NCBI RefSeq assembly: GCF_014224355.1
Contig: NZ_VNWP01000006.1
Coordinates: 108,527 to 172,526, forward strand
Source of the DNA: Synechococcus sp. BSA11S
Lineage (GTDB): Bacteria; Cyanobacteriota; Cyanobacteriia; PCC-6307; Cyanobiaceae
DNA: 64,000 nucleotides
Reading direction: 5' to 3'
Shown here: piece after piece, positions 1 through 7,544 of the stretch
Position numbering within the stretch: the first letter of the stretch is position 1
Layout: every line of letters starts with the position of its first letter
Program-made: the position numbers and the translations under genes
The notes under the pieces: model-generated
What the model saw: only the letters and a program-made list of their open reading frames with translations
Told to the model about the DNA's origin: nothing
Databases searched by the model: none

Positions 1-800
1 TCGTGGAAGATCACCCCGCCGAAGCGGTTGGCCAGCACCACGGGATAGGTGCCCGCGTCCACGTAGTCGGCATAGAGCATGGATCGGGCGCTGGCGCAGA
101 GATCCACCGCCGAGGCCTGGGCATCCCACTGGCGCAGATCATCCGGGCGACCCGAGCTGCCATAGCGTCGCCCCAGGCTGGCGCGGTGGTCCCCGTCGGC
201 CGCCAGGGCGTTGATCCCCACCGACTGGTGCAGCCGGATGTCACGGGCGAAGGTGCCGTCGCTGGCGGCCACCAGCACCTCCTGCCAGTCGCGGGCGTAG
301 CTGCCGCGGCGCGCCTGGAAGTGCTCTCCATGGTGATCCAGGAGTGCCGTGGCTTCCAGCAGACGCGCTGTGGACTCTTCCAGGCCGGGGCAATGCTGCA
401 GCCAGTTCTCCTTGCTGGCCCCGTGGTCGCGCAGGGAGGCCAGGCCGGGGAAGCCGTGGGCGCCGAGGTTGCTGCGCGTGAGCCCCAGCATGCCCAGGGC
501 CTGATCGAGGGCCTGAAGCAGGCCGGCCTCGCTCAGGTCGTTGGTGGAGACGAAGCCGTCGCGGTCTCCCAGGAACACCCTCAGGCCAGCCCCACGGCCG
601 AAGGCCGGACTGACGTTGGTGATGCGCTCCTGCTCCGCCAGCAGACCGATGTGGTCGGTGCTCTCGAGGAACACCTCCACCAGGCTGGCTCCGGCGGCAG
701 CGCCGGCGGCCAGCACGGTCTCGAGCCGGTCACGCCAGCGATTGTCGAGGCTGTCGCCCGTCAGGGAAGCCGTCAGTGAGGGAGTGGGAGTGGCGAGCAA
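1..800 (-). CDS. tldD: TldD/PmbA-family metalloprotease, partial (3' part lies outside the window)
   Basis: The open frame runs off the left edge without a stop, giving about 266 residues. It reads as the N-terminal domain of a TldD-type zinc metalloprotease and ends with GGVIFHE, the start of the HExxxH zinc motif of the family (GVIFHEACGH in typical members), so the catalytic half is off the window. TldD with its partner PmbA/TldE degrades or processes peptides in the cytoplasm. No ATG is present after the upstream in-frame stop. The best start is a TTG at 800, and a downstream non-ATG start is also possible. Identity is well supported by the motif and length; the start is not. Confidence 0.8.
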   Translation of the reverse strand, partial: MLATPTPSLTASLTGDSLDNRWRDRLETVLAAGAAAGASLVEVFLESTDHIGLLAEQERITNVSPAFGRGAGLRVFLGDRDGFVSTNDLSEAGLLQALDQALGMLGLTRSNLGAHGFPGLASLRDHGASKENWLQHCPGLEESTARLLEATALLDHHGEHFQARRGSYARDWQEVLVAASDGTFARDIRLHQSVGINALAADGDHRASLGRRYGSSGRPDDLRQWDAQASAVDLCASARSMLYADYVDAGTYPVVLANRFGGVIFH

Positions 801-840
801 GACGGTTCAGAGAGGACCGTCAGGCTAACCAGGCTGACCC

Positions 841-1932
841 TCAGCGCACGGCAGGCTGAAACTCCTCGCTGCGGATCGGCGCCATCAGGAACAGCTTGGC
901 CATCTCCAGGCCATTGGCCATCCAGTAGGGGAGCTTGCGCAGGGCCCTGATCGGGGCCGGGGCTTCGCTGGCCTCGGCCTCGCTGAGGGCGGCGTTGTTG
1001 GTGACGATCCGCTCCAGGCGTGTGTAGAACTTGGGATGCTCCACATTGAGCACGACGGGGAAGACGCGGGCCGACGTTTCGTTGGTCTTGGCGATCACCA
1101 TCCTGTCGTACTCGCGGGCATCGAGACCGAGCGCCTCGTAGAACTCCTTGCGGGCCACATCGCGCACGTACATGGTGGCGAAGACCGCCAGAAGGAAGAA
1201 GCGGCACCACAGCCGGGCCTGCAGACCACGGACGGTGTCGGGCTGGGCCTTCATCAGGGCATCGAAGAAATCGCCGTGGCGGTTCTCGTCCTGGCACCAG
1301 TTCTCAAAGAAGTTGAAGATCGGGAAGATCTTGCTTTCGGGGTGCTTCTGCAGGTGGCGGTAGATGGCGATGTAACGCCAGTAGCCGATCTTCTCGGAGA
1401 GGTAGGTGGCGTAGAAGATGAACTTCGGTTTGAAGAAGGTGTAGGCCTTGTTGGCGGTGAGGAAGCCGAGATCCAGCTGCAGGCCGAAATCACCCATCGA
1501 CTTGTTCAGGAATCCGGCATGGCGCGCCTCATCCCGGGCCATGTGGGCAAAACACTCCGCCAGCAGTGGATTCTTCTCCTTGATCCGGCGGCTCAGCTCC
1601 TTGTAGAGCAGGAATCCGGAGAACTCCGAGGTGCAGCTCTGCTCAAGGAACTCCACGAACACCTTGCGGGTTTCGGGATCGAGCTTGTCGGCGGCGCCGT
1701 CGAACTCCTCGTTGCGCACGAAGTGGTGGCGGTTGTAGTCCTTGCGGAACTCCTCGCAGATCGCTTCGAGCTCCTGCTCGTTGGGCCGCAGATCCATGGC
1801 GGCCATCGCCTCGAAATCCGTGGTGTAGAAGCGGGGGGTGAGGATCGTGTCCTTCACCGGCTCCTTGAAGGCCTGGGCTTCAGGGGCGTTGGTGCCACGG
1901 GAGGCGGTGGGCGCAGCGACGGGGGGCACCAT
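841..1932 (-). CDS. acsF: Mg-protoporphyrin IX monomethyl ester oxidative cyclase AcsF
   Basis: Diiron oxygenase that forms the isocyclic E ring of chlorophyll from Mg-protoporphyrin IX monomethyl ester, using O2. About 363 residues. The ferritin-like diiron signatures DEARH and DENRH are both present, and the block [18 protein letters not shown] is characteristic of cyanobacterial AcsF. I chose the ATG at 1932 ([11 protein letters not shown]) because picocyanobacterial homologues, from memory, begin MVPP. A GTG at 1986 and an ATG at 1962 extend the frame. The C-terminus FQPAVR matches the family end. It lies downstream of DUF2996 on the same strand. Confidence 0.95.
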   Translation of the reverse strand: MVPPVAAPTASRGTNAPEAQAFKEPVKDTILTPRFYTTDFEAMAAMDLRPNEQELEAICEEFRKDYNRHHFVRNEEFDGAADKLDPETRKVFVEFLEQSCTSEFSGFLLYKELSRRIKEKNPLLAECFAHMARDEARHAGFLNKSMGDFGLQLDLGFLTANKAYTFFKPKFIFYATYLSEKIGYWRYIAIYRHLQKHPESKIFPIFNFFENWCQDENRHGDFFDALMKAQPDTVRGLQARLWCRFFLLAVFATMYVRDVARKEFYEALGLDAREYDRMVIAKTNETSARVFPVVLNVEHPKFYTRLERIVTNNAALSEAEASEAPAPIRALRKLPYWMANGLEMAKLFLMAPIRSEEFQPAVR

Positions 1933-2038
1933 GCGAGCAGACCAGCGGAGTGTTCGCTCCATCGTAGAAGGGCTTTCAGCGCTCACGGTCCGGATGTGAA
2001 GCAGCTGTGGAGTGGTCGTTGGGGTTTGGTCTGGCGGC

Positions 2039-2461
2039 TCAGTTGGGCCCCAGCCACTTCTGGCTGTTCAGCCGGGAGACCACCCGTGAGACCAGCAGGG
2101 GCAGGGTCGTCTTCTTCTCGTCGATCAGGAATGACTCCAGCAGGCTCGGCTCACTGCCCCCCTCAGCCAGGGAGATGGTCTTGGCGGAGCTGATGCTGGC
2201 CTCGGTGAAGCAGAGCCAGAACCGGCGTTCTCCCGGGAAGGTGCCCATGACCTGCCAGCAGGAGCTGCCCACCACCGGCATGGCTGCCTGCACGAAACTC
2301 AGCTGCGGAGTCGCACCGCCGAAGGCTGTGATCGCCTTGAGAAGGGCCGGCAGGAAGATCTCGGGAATGAACTCGGCAAAGGGCTTGTCCTCCAGAGCCG
2401 GCGGCTTGACCTTGGCTGCCGCAGGAGCAGGCTTCGGTGCGGGGCTGGCGGAGTCGCTCAC
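2039..2461 (-). CDS. DUF2996 domain protein
   Basis: About 140 residues. The N-terminus is Ala/Pro-rich and low-complexity. The conserved DUF2996 core starts at EDKPFAEFI and contains CWQVMGTF and ESFLIDEKK, ending in the typical LNSQKWL block. The family is essentially restricted to cyanobacteria and plastids, and its function is unknown to me. I prefer the GTG at 2461 ([11 protein letters not shown]); an upstream start at 2512 is possible. It lies about 100 bases upstream of acsF on the same strand, so co-transcription is plausible but not shown. Confidence 0.8.
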   Translation of the reverse strand: MSDSASPAPKPAPAAAKVKPPALEDKPFAEFIPEIFLPALLKAITAFGGATPQLSFVQAAMPVVGSSCWQVMGTFPGERRFWLCFTEASISSAKTISLAEGGSEPSLLESFLIDEKKTTLPLLVSRVVSRLNSQKWLGPN

Positions 2462-2560
2462 GGGATGGAGCCTCGGCTCGAAACACTGATCCGACTTTAG
2501 GCATCCCCGCACGGCACTCCATCGCCGCTTCTCCGAGGTGCTCCAGGTTCCTGGGGGGCC

Positions 2561-3064
2561 TCACCAGTCGTCGCCGGCGGGCACCTCCCAGCCCTCGGCA
2601 TCCGGGCTGGTGGAGGGCGTGGCCGCGGCGGGGGTGCCGGCAGGACCGTCGCCGCTGCCGGTGCGCAGGATCCGGAACGGCACTGAGAGGGTGGGCGGCG
2701 GATCCTGGGGCGCCCGCTCGGGGCCGGCGCTGTCCGTGGGCGGCTGGTGCCTCTGGCGCCTCGCCTCGGGCTCGGGCATCTCCTCCCAGGGTTCAGATTC
2801 GCGCCGATCGCGGGCTCCAAGGGGTTGCACCGATCGCCGCCGCAGGGGCTGATCACCCGATTGCTGCAGGGCCAGGGCCGTCAGACCGGCGCTGAGGGCT
2901 GCGCCACCGCTGGCCGCCAGGGCCATCCAGGCCCCGATCGGCAGGGCCGGCGATGTCCAGATCAGCAGCCGCAGGCGAGTGGGGGGGGTGGGGTTGAAGG
3001 CCGCCACCAGAAGCACGGCCAGCAGTGGGGCCAGCAGAGGCAGAAGCAGGAGGCGTTGCAGCAC
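2561..3064 (-). CDS. Hypothetical membrane protein with two N-terminal helices
   Basis: 167 residues. Residues 1-22 (LQRLLLLPLLAPLLAVLLVA) and about 34-66 form two hydrophobic segments separated by a short polar turn. The rest is a Pro/Arg/Glu-rich, probably disordered cytoplasmic tail. I do not recognise a named domain; the two-helix plus tail layout is common in small cyanobacterial membrane proteins. It is on the same strand as ubiX upstream and DUF2996 downstream. The reading frame agrees with local codon use, but the low-complexity tail limits certainty. Confidence 0.6.
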   Translation of the reverse strand: MLQRLLLLPLLAPLLAVLLVAAFNPTPPTRLRLLIWTSPALPIGAWMALAASGGAALSAGLTALALQQSGDQPLRRRSVQPLGARDRRESEPWEEMPEPEARRQRHQPPTDSAGPERAPQDPPPTLSVPFRILRTGSGDGPAGTPAAATPSTSPDAEGWEVPAGDDW

Positions 3065-3105
3065 AGAGGAGAGATCAGTCCGCGAAACAGACCGGCAGGC
3101 GGTGC

Positions 3106-3729
3106 TCAGAGGCTGGCCGCGGCGGCCACCGGACCATCCCAGCGCCGCAGGGCGCCGAGGTCGTAGCCCAGGCCATCGAACACCCGGATCACCAGAAAGT
3201 CGACCATGTCCTCCAGGCTGGTGGGGTGGTGATACCAGGCGGGGATCGGTGGTGAGATGCGTGCCCCCGCCTCGGCCAGGGCCGTCAGGTTGCGCAGGTG
3301 CACCAGGTTCCAGGGCATCTCCCTGGGAGCAATCACCAGGGGCCGTCCCTCCTTGAGGTGTACATCAGCCACCCGCTCCACCAGGTCGAGAGCCACGCCG
3401 CTGGCGATGCGCCCCACTGTTCCCATGCTCGCCGGCAGGATCACCATGCCGCGGGTGCGGAAGCTGCCACTGGCGATCGCCGCCGCCTGGTCGTTCCATC
3501 GGTGGCAGCGCAACGAGCCGGTGCCTGTGCCCGTGCGCTCCCGCCAGAACCGGGTCTGGAGATCGGGTTCGGCCGGAATGCGCACCCCCTGCTCCGCCAG
3601 CCAGACCCCGAGGGCGCCGCGGCTGACGATCAGTTCGACCGTTTCACCGGCCTCCAGCAGCAGCTGAAGGGCGCGCTCGGCCAGGGGCATGGCGGAGGCA
3701 CCCGACACCGCCAGAACCACCGGGTCCAT
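3106..3729 (-). CDS. ubiX: UbiX-family flavin prenyltransferase
   Basis: About 207 residues, usual family length. UbiX joins dimethylallyl phosphate to reduced FMN, making the prenylated flavin cofactor used by UbiD decarboxylases. Visible signatures are VSGASAMPLAERAL at the N-terminus (flavin phosphate site), ILPASMGTVGRIASG, LVIAPREMPWN and the C-terminal PAWYHHPTSLEDMVDF block. An ATG at 3729 is preceded by a GTG at 3732; I use the ATG. It starts a few bases after the stop of the RNase II-like gene, so the two are probably one operon. Confidence 0.9.
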   Translation of the reverse strand: MDPVVLAVSGASAMPLAERALQLLLEAGETVELIVSRGALGVWLAEQGVRIPAEPDLQTRFWRERTGTGTGSLRCHRWNDQAAAIASGSFRTRGMVILPASMGTVGRIASGVALDLVERVADVHLKEGRPLVIAPREMPWNLVHLRNLTALAEAGARISPPIPAWYHHPTSLEDMVDFLVIRVFDGLGYDLGALRRWDGPVAAAASL

Positions 3730-3732
3730 CAC

Positions 3733-6036
3733 TCAATCCCCCCGGTCTTCGGAGCCGGCATCCACTGTCGGGCTGCCCTTCTCGATTCCGTCCTCGACGC
3801 CCTCCTCCTCGCCTTCTGGCAGCAGCACGGCCAGATCGATCTGATGGCGCAGAGCGTCGACGTTCTGGATCTGAACCTCCACCTGATCACCAAGCATGTA
3901 GGTACGGCGGTTCTTTCGGCCCACCAGACGGTTCTGGCGGGAGCGGTATTCGTACCAGTCGTCCTTCAGGGAACTCACGTGCACCAGACCCTCCACCTGG
4001 GAGGGGGGGATCTCCACGAAGAAGCCGTAGCTCTGCACGCCGCTGATCACGCCGGTGAGGGTCTGGCCCACCAGGGGTTCCGCCGCCCGGGCCTGGGCCA
4101 TGGCCACCAGGTCGGCCTCCACGTCGGCCGCAAAGCGTGCCCGGCCGTTGAGCCGCTGCACCATTGCATCGCTGCGGCCCTGCTGCAGCTCGGCGAGCTG
4201 GGTGGGGGTGAGCAGCGGCCAGTCGATCGTGCCGTGGCAGCTGGCGCTGGCCAGGTCGACCCTGGTCTTGTGGCGCACACTGGGACGGTCCTTGCCTTCG
4301 GTGAGCAGCAGCACCAGCACCTGCTGGTTCCAGAGATCGGCGTAGTGCAGGGAGGGCAGGCACCAGGGGGCGTAAGCGGCCGGCTCGCAGGCCAACTGAT
4401 GGGCCTCCGCCGTGGCGCTCAGCTGGACGGGAGGAATGACGTCGCTGAGCTGACGTTGCAGCACCCTGCTGCGGTCGGTGGCCGCGAAGATGGCCACCAG
4501 GTCGTGGGCGGCCGGGGCATTGCCGTCGTCGCTCAGCTCCACAGGGATGTCGAGACCGAGGGCCGCCTTGGCCACCTCATTGATCTCGGAGCCCTCCGCC
4601 GCAGGGTTGACGGCAAACAGGGCCGGCAGCCCGAGGGCCGCCAGGTGGGTACCGAGGGCACGGCCGGCGAGGATCACCAGCTCGCGCAGCAGAGCGGTGG
4701 GTCGGTGGGCCGGCAGCTGCACCATCCAGCCATGGCGACGTTCCTCCGGGGCGGGGATGCAGAGGTCTCCCAGAGCCTCCAGGCTGGGGCGGGGGAGATC
4801 AAGCTCCAGGGATCCGGCCTCAAGCCGCCGCTGGCGCAGCAGCGCCGTGATCTCCACCAGCCGCTCCAGCTGGGGCAGCTGATCCTTGATCGGCTTCAGC
4901 GCCGCCGGGGTGGTGCGGGCCTTGGGCTTGCGGTCCGCCAGGGCCTGCAGGGCGGCGTCATCCACCACCGCGTCCACCTTGACGCTGGTGAGCGCAAAGC
5001 GGTAGTCGCTCAGCTCTCCCTGGTCGTTGCAACGCAGGCCCACCGAAACGGCGGCCTGCACCTCACCGGGCTTGAAGGCGGCGGCCTTGCCCAGGGCCGG
5101 GCTGAGCATGGGCAGCCAGCGGCGGCCGAGGCAGATGGATTCAGCCTGGTCCCGCAGCCAGAGATCGAGGCTGCCGCCGGGGGTGAGCCGCTCCGCCAGG
5201 GCAGGCACATGGACCCAGATCCTCAGGCCCTCCTCGCCTTCCTCCAGGGAGATGGCTGGCAGGATGGGGGCGTCCGCACCACTCCAGCTGTTGAGCACCA
5301 GGGTGGACAGGGCCGTCAGGTCGGTGCGGCCTTTCTCGCCGGGAGCCTTCAGGCTCGAGCGAGGGGCAGCCGGGCGCTGGCGCAGTCCGTGCTTGGTGAG
5401 CAGCAGATCGAGATCGGCTTCCTCACCGCCATTGATCGGCAGCCGCCGCTCGACGTGGCCCAGGGGTGGGAACTGCGCCACCGGATAGCGGTCGAGCAGC
5501 ACCTCCACCACCGACTGCTTCTCGGGATCCAGGTAGCTGGCGTCAGAGCCAGGCAGCTCCACCGAAGTCAGCAGCCGGTCGTCGAGGGGGACGGCCAGGA
5601 GTCGGTCCTCCTGCTGTTCCACCTGGGCGAGCAGGTGAGTGGTGGCCCGCTCGAGGATGCACTGGACACCCCCTTCGGGAGAGCGGCGGCGCCCCCCTTC
5701 CCTGGTGATGCGCACCAGCACGCGGTCGCCGTTCCAGGCGTGGTTGAGCTGGTGATCCCGGATGTAGATGTCTTCACCACCGTCCTCGCGCAGGGCAAAG
5801 CAGAAGCCCTTGCTGGAGCAGCGCAGACGGGCTTCGATCAGGGTGTCGTCCTGACGCCGCTGGATGCCGTCCTCGGTTTCCACCAGCACCCCCAGCCGGC
5901 TCAGGCCCTCCAGGGCAATGCGCAACTGGGACTTGTCCGGCTTGAGGCTCAGGCCAAGCGCTTTCTCGAGCCTGGCCACCGGCAGGGCATCAGCGGCGGG
6001 GAGCTGGTCGAGCAGATGGGCGACCGTGAACTTCAT
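3733..6036 (-). CDS. RNase II/R (RNB) family protein with a degenerate active site
   Basis: 767 residues, starting at MKFTVAHLLDQL. The order is N-terminal winged/cold-shock-like part, RNB domain in the middle, and a C-terminal S1 RNA-binding domain (TGVISGVQSYGFFVEI to GLVHVSSL). Active RNase II/R enzymes carry four aspartates in a DxxxARDFDDA-like motif. Here the aligned stretch reads NSWSGADAPILPAISL, so these aspartates are almost all gone, although the following VHVPALAERLTPGGSLD block keeps the family fold. It may be an RNA-binding, non-hydrolytic member, perhaps like cyanobacterial Zam, which I cannot verify. Directly upstream of ubiX. Confidence 0.85.
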   Translation of the reverse strand: MKFTVAHLLDQLPAADALPVARLEKALGLSLKPDKSQLRIALEGLSRLGVLVETEDGIQRRQDDTLIEARLRCSSKGFCFALREDGGEDIYIRDHQLNHAWNGDRVLVRITREGGRRRSPEGGVQCILERATTHLLAQVEQQEDRLLAVPLDDRLLTSVELPGSDASYLDPEKQSVVEVLLDRYPVAQFPPLGHVERRLPINGGEEADLDLLLTKHGLRQRPAAPRSSLKAPGEKGRTDLTALSTLVLNSWSGADAPILPAISLEEGEEGLRIWVHVPALAERLTPGGSLDLWLRDQAESICLGRRWLPMLSPALGKAAAFKPGEVQAAVSVGLRCNDQGELSDYRFALTSVKVDAVVDDAALQALADRKPKARTTPAALKPIKDQLPQLERLVEITALLRQRRLEAGSLELDLPRPSLEALGDLCIPAPEERRHGWMVQLPAHRPTALLRELVILAGRALGTHLAALGLPALFAVNPAAEGSEINEVAKAALGLDIPVELSDDGNAPAAHDLVAIFAATDRSRVLQRQLSDVIPPVQLSATAEAHQLACEPAAYAPWCLPSLHYADLWNQQVLVLLLTEGKDRPSVRHKTRVDLASASCHGTIDWPLLTPTQLAELQQGRSDAMVQRLNGRARFAADVEADLVAMAQARAAEPLVGQTLTGVISGVQSYGFFVEIPPSQVEGLVHVSSLKDDWYEYRSRQNRLVGRKNRRTYMLGDQVEVQIQNVDALRHQIDLAVLLPEGEEEGVEDGIEKGSPTVDAGSEDRGD

Positions 6037-6133
6037 CGAACAGACAACGCGGAGTTGGAGGTGAGGCGCGCGGCAGGAAGCCGGCAGGGGCATGCAGCGA
6101 AGCCCCGGGGCATCGATGTCTCCGGCAACAACT

Positions 6134-6418
6134 TTACGGAGCGTCGGTTCCGGAGCGCAGGATCAGCCGCAGACCGATCACCAGGAAGCCCAGCGAGGCC
6201 GCCAGCTGCAGAGCATCAGGGGGGATCAGGCTGGAGAGCGAGCCCCCCGCCAGGGCTCCCAGCAGGCTGGCGAGCACCAGGGCCCCCGCGCTGCCCAGGA
6301 ACACCGCCAGGGTGTTGCTGGAGGTGCCGCTGATCGTCACGATCGTGAGCTGGGTCTTGTCGCCCAGTTCGGCCACGAACACCGTCAGGAAGGTGGAGGC
6401 CAGGAGGGGCAGCTGCAT
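6134..6418 (-). CDS. Half-size Gdt1/UPF0016 (TMEM165) family transporter, second copy
   Basis: 94 residues, about half of the eukaryotic or fused bacterial TMEM165/Gdt1 proteins. It carries the family signature ELGDKTQL (E-x-G-D-K/R-T/S) in the first hydrophobic segment and has about three membrane helices. Family members export Mn2+ or Ca2+. In cyanobacteria, half-size pairs are reported to act as a heteromeric Mn2+ exporter (Hmx1/Hmx2 in Synechocystis). The neighbouring gene encodes the second half-size copy 18 bases upstream, so the two products probably assemble together. Confidence 0.85.
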   Translation of the reverse strand: MQLPLLASTFLTVFVAELGDKTQLTIVTISGTSSNTLAVFLGSAGALVLASLLGALAGGSLSSLIPPDALQLAASLGFLVIGLRLILRSGTDAP

Positions 6419-6436
6419 GGCTGGACCGGGGGGATC

Positions 6437-6874
6437 TCAGGGATTGGGCAAGGTCAGGACAGGCTGGAGCAGGCCCAGGCTGGCCTGACCCCCCAGCCAG
6501 AGGCCGAGGGACACCATCAGCACCCCAGAAATCCGCTCCAGGCGCTGGGCGGGCATCACCGCGGCCAACCAGCGGCCAAGCAACACCCCCACCAGGCTGG
6601 AGCAGATCAGGGCCAGGGCGGCTCCGGCGAATACCAGGCCGGGCCGCCCGGATTCGGCCGAGAGCAGCAGAGCCGCCAGCTGGGTCTTGTCGCCCAGTTC
6701 GGCCAGGAAGACCGTGGTGAAGGTGGTGAGGGCCACCGCCATGAAATCCATCGGTTCCGTGGTCACCGTTGCTTCGCCATCGGTTTCGAAGCCGCTCGCT
6801 TCACCGGCGGGTTCTGAGTCTGGCTCCGGCACCACGGGCTCCGGACTGGCGCTGGGGTCGACGCTGTCGCTCAT
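6437..6874 (-). CDS. Half-size Gdt1/UPF0016 (TMEM165) family transporter, first copy
   Basis: 145 residues. An acidic, Ser/Pro/Glu-rich N-terminal tail of about 45 residues precedes the membrane part with FLAELGDKTQLAALLL, the E-x-G-D-K-T signature, and three hydrophobic segments. It is the partner of the smaller copy just downstream. The ATG at 6874 overlaps the stop of the upstream YkgJ-like gene (ATGA), so translation is probably coupled. A Mn2+/Ca2+ exchanger role in the plasma or thylakoid membrane is inferred from the family. Confidence 0.85.
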   Translation of the reverse strand: MSDSVDPSASPEPVVPEPDSEPAGEASGFETDGEATVTTEPMDFMAVALTTFTTVFLAELGDKTQLAALLLSAESGRPGLVFAGAALALICSSLVGVLLGRWLAAVMPAQRLERISGVLMVSLGLWLGGQASLGLLQPVLTLPNP

Positions 6875-7275
6875 GGCTGGATCAGGAGGTCGGAGGCGGG
6901 CTGGGCCGCTCTGCGGCCACCCGGCTGCCGGGTGGCCCGCTCGAACCGACGCAACACAATGGAACGCCCCCCATATTCCTCTCGGATCTGCTGACGGCAG
7001 CAGGCGATCGCGAAGGCTTCGCCGGATTCGTCGGCCACGGCGAACAGCTGGGCCAGGGCCCCCACCCGGCAGAAGTCGGGCCTCTCGGCATAGATCCGGC
7101 AGGTTCTGGACCCAGTGTTGAAGTGGCGGCACCAGCCGTCTGCTCCCACCATCGACAGGTACAGCTGCCGCTGCTCGTCGCTGAGCACCTCGAGGGCCTC
7201 GCCCCTTAGCTCCGGGTCCAGTCGGCAGCAGGCTCCGCACCCGCTGATGCAGCTCCAGTGGGGTCCGGCTCCCAT
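6871..7275 (-). CDS. YkgJ-family cysteine-cluster protein
   Basis: 134 residues with the metal-binding Cys pattern of the YkgJ/CxxCxxCC family: CISGCGACC near the N-terminus, then [15 protein letters not shown] and FCRV. The family is thought to chelate zinc or iron and has no firmly assigned reaction. It is first in an overlapping cluster with two Gdt1-type transporters, which suggests a link to metal handling (inference). The start at MGAGPHWSC is close to the divergently transcribed psb30, so the promoters are back to back. Confidence 0.8.
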   Translation of the reverse strand: MGAGPHWSCISGCGACCRLDPELRGEALEVLSDEQRQLYLSMVGADGWCRHFNTGSRTCRIYAERPDFCRVGALAQLFAVADESGEAFAIACCRQQIREEYGGRSIVLRRFERATRQPGGRRAAQPASDLLIQP

Positions 7276-7392
7276 CCGATCGGCTCCAACGGCTGTGACA
7301 AGCCGTCACAGTGGCATGGGAGCAGCACTGCCCGGGGCTTCCACGACTCGTACGCTGTCTCCCGGAACGCCTTACATCCGAGCGCCGCATCC

Positions 7393-7500
7393 ATGGGAAT
7401 CGATTTCCATCTGATCGCCAACTTTCTGGCGCTGGCCCTGGTCACCCTGGCGGGTCCGGCCGTGATCTTCATCCTCTTCTACAAGCGCGGGGCTCTCTGA
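7393..7500 (+). CDS. psb30: Photosystem II protein Psb30 (Ycf12)
   Basis: 35 residues, starting [11 protein letters not shown] and ending YKRGAL, with a single membrane helix containing [14 protein letters not shown]. The length, the one-helix layout and the AGP-V-IF pattern followed by a basic R-G-L end match Psb30/Ycf12, a small peripheral subunit of the PSII core that stabilises the complex. It sits alone on the plus strand between two minus-strand genes, with an inverted repeat right after its stop. Confidence 0.85.
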   Translation: MGIDFHLIANFLALALVTLAGPAVIFILFYKRGAL

Positions 7501-7522
7501 TCCGCCTGGGGATCTGAACCGG

Positions 7523-7544
7523 GCGGTTGATCTTGATCAACCGC
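7523..7544. terminator. Perfect inverted repeat between psb30 and recJ
   Basis: Ten-base arms GCGGTTGATC and GATCAACCGC are separated by TT, forming a perfect stem-loop exactly in the gap between the convergent psb30 and recJ stop codons. There is no strong T-tract on either side, so it is a likely bidirectional terminator or mRNA 3'-end stabiliser instead of a textbook intrinsic terminator. Confidence 0.6.

Noticed and set aside
3..779. Long plus-strand open frame rich in Ala, Gly, Gln and His at the window start
   Set aside because: It is antisense to the tldD frame, which has the HExxxH start and normal composition. High-GC genomes give such open antisense frames.
3298..6333. 1011-codon plus-strand open frame
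   Set aside because: It lies opposite ubiX and the RNase II-like gene, has no domain signatures and shows the Gly/His/Gln-rich bias of antisense frames.
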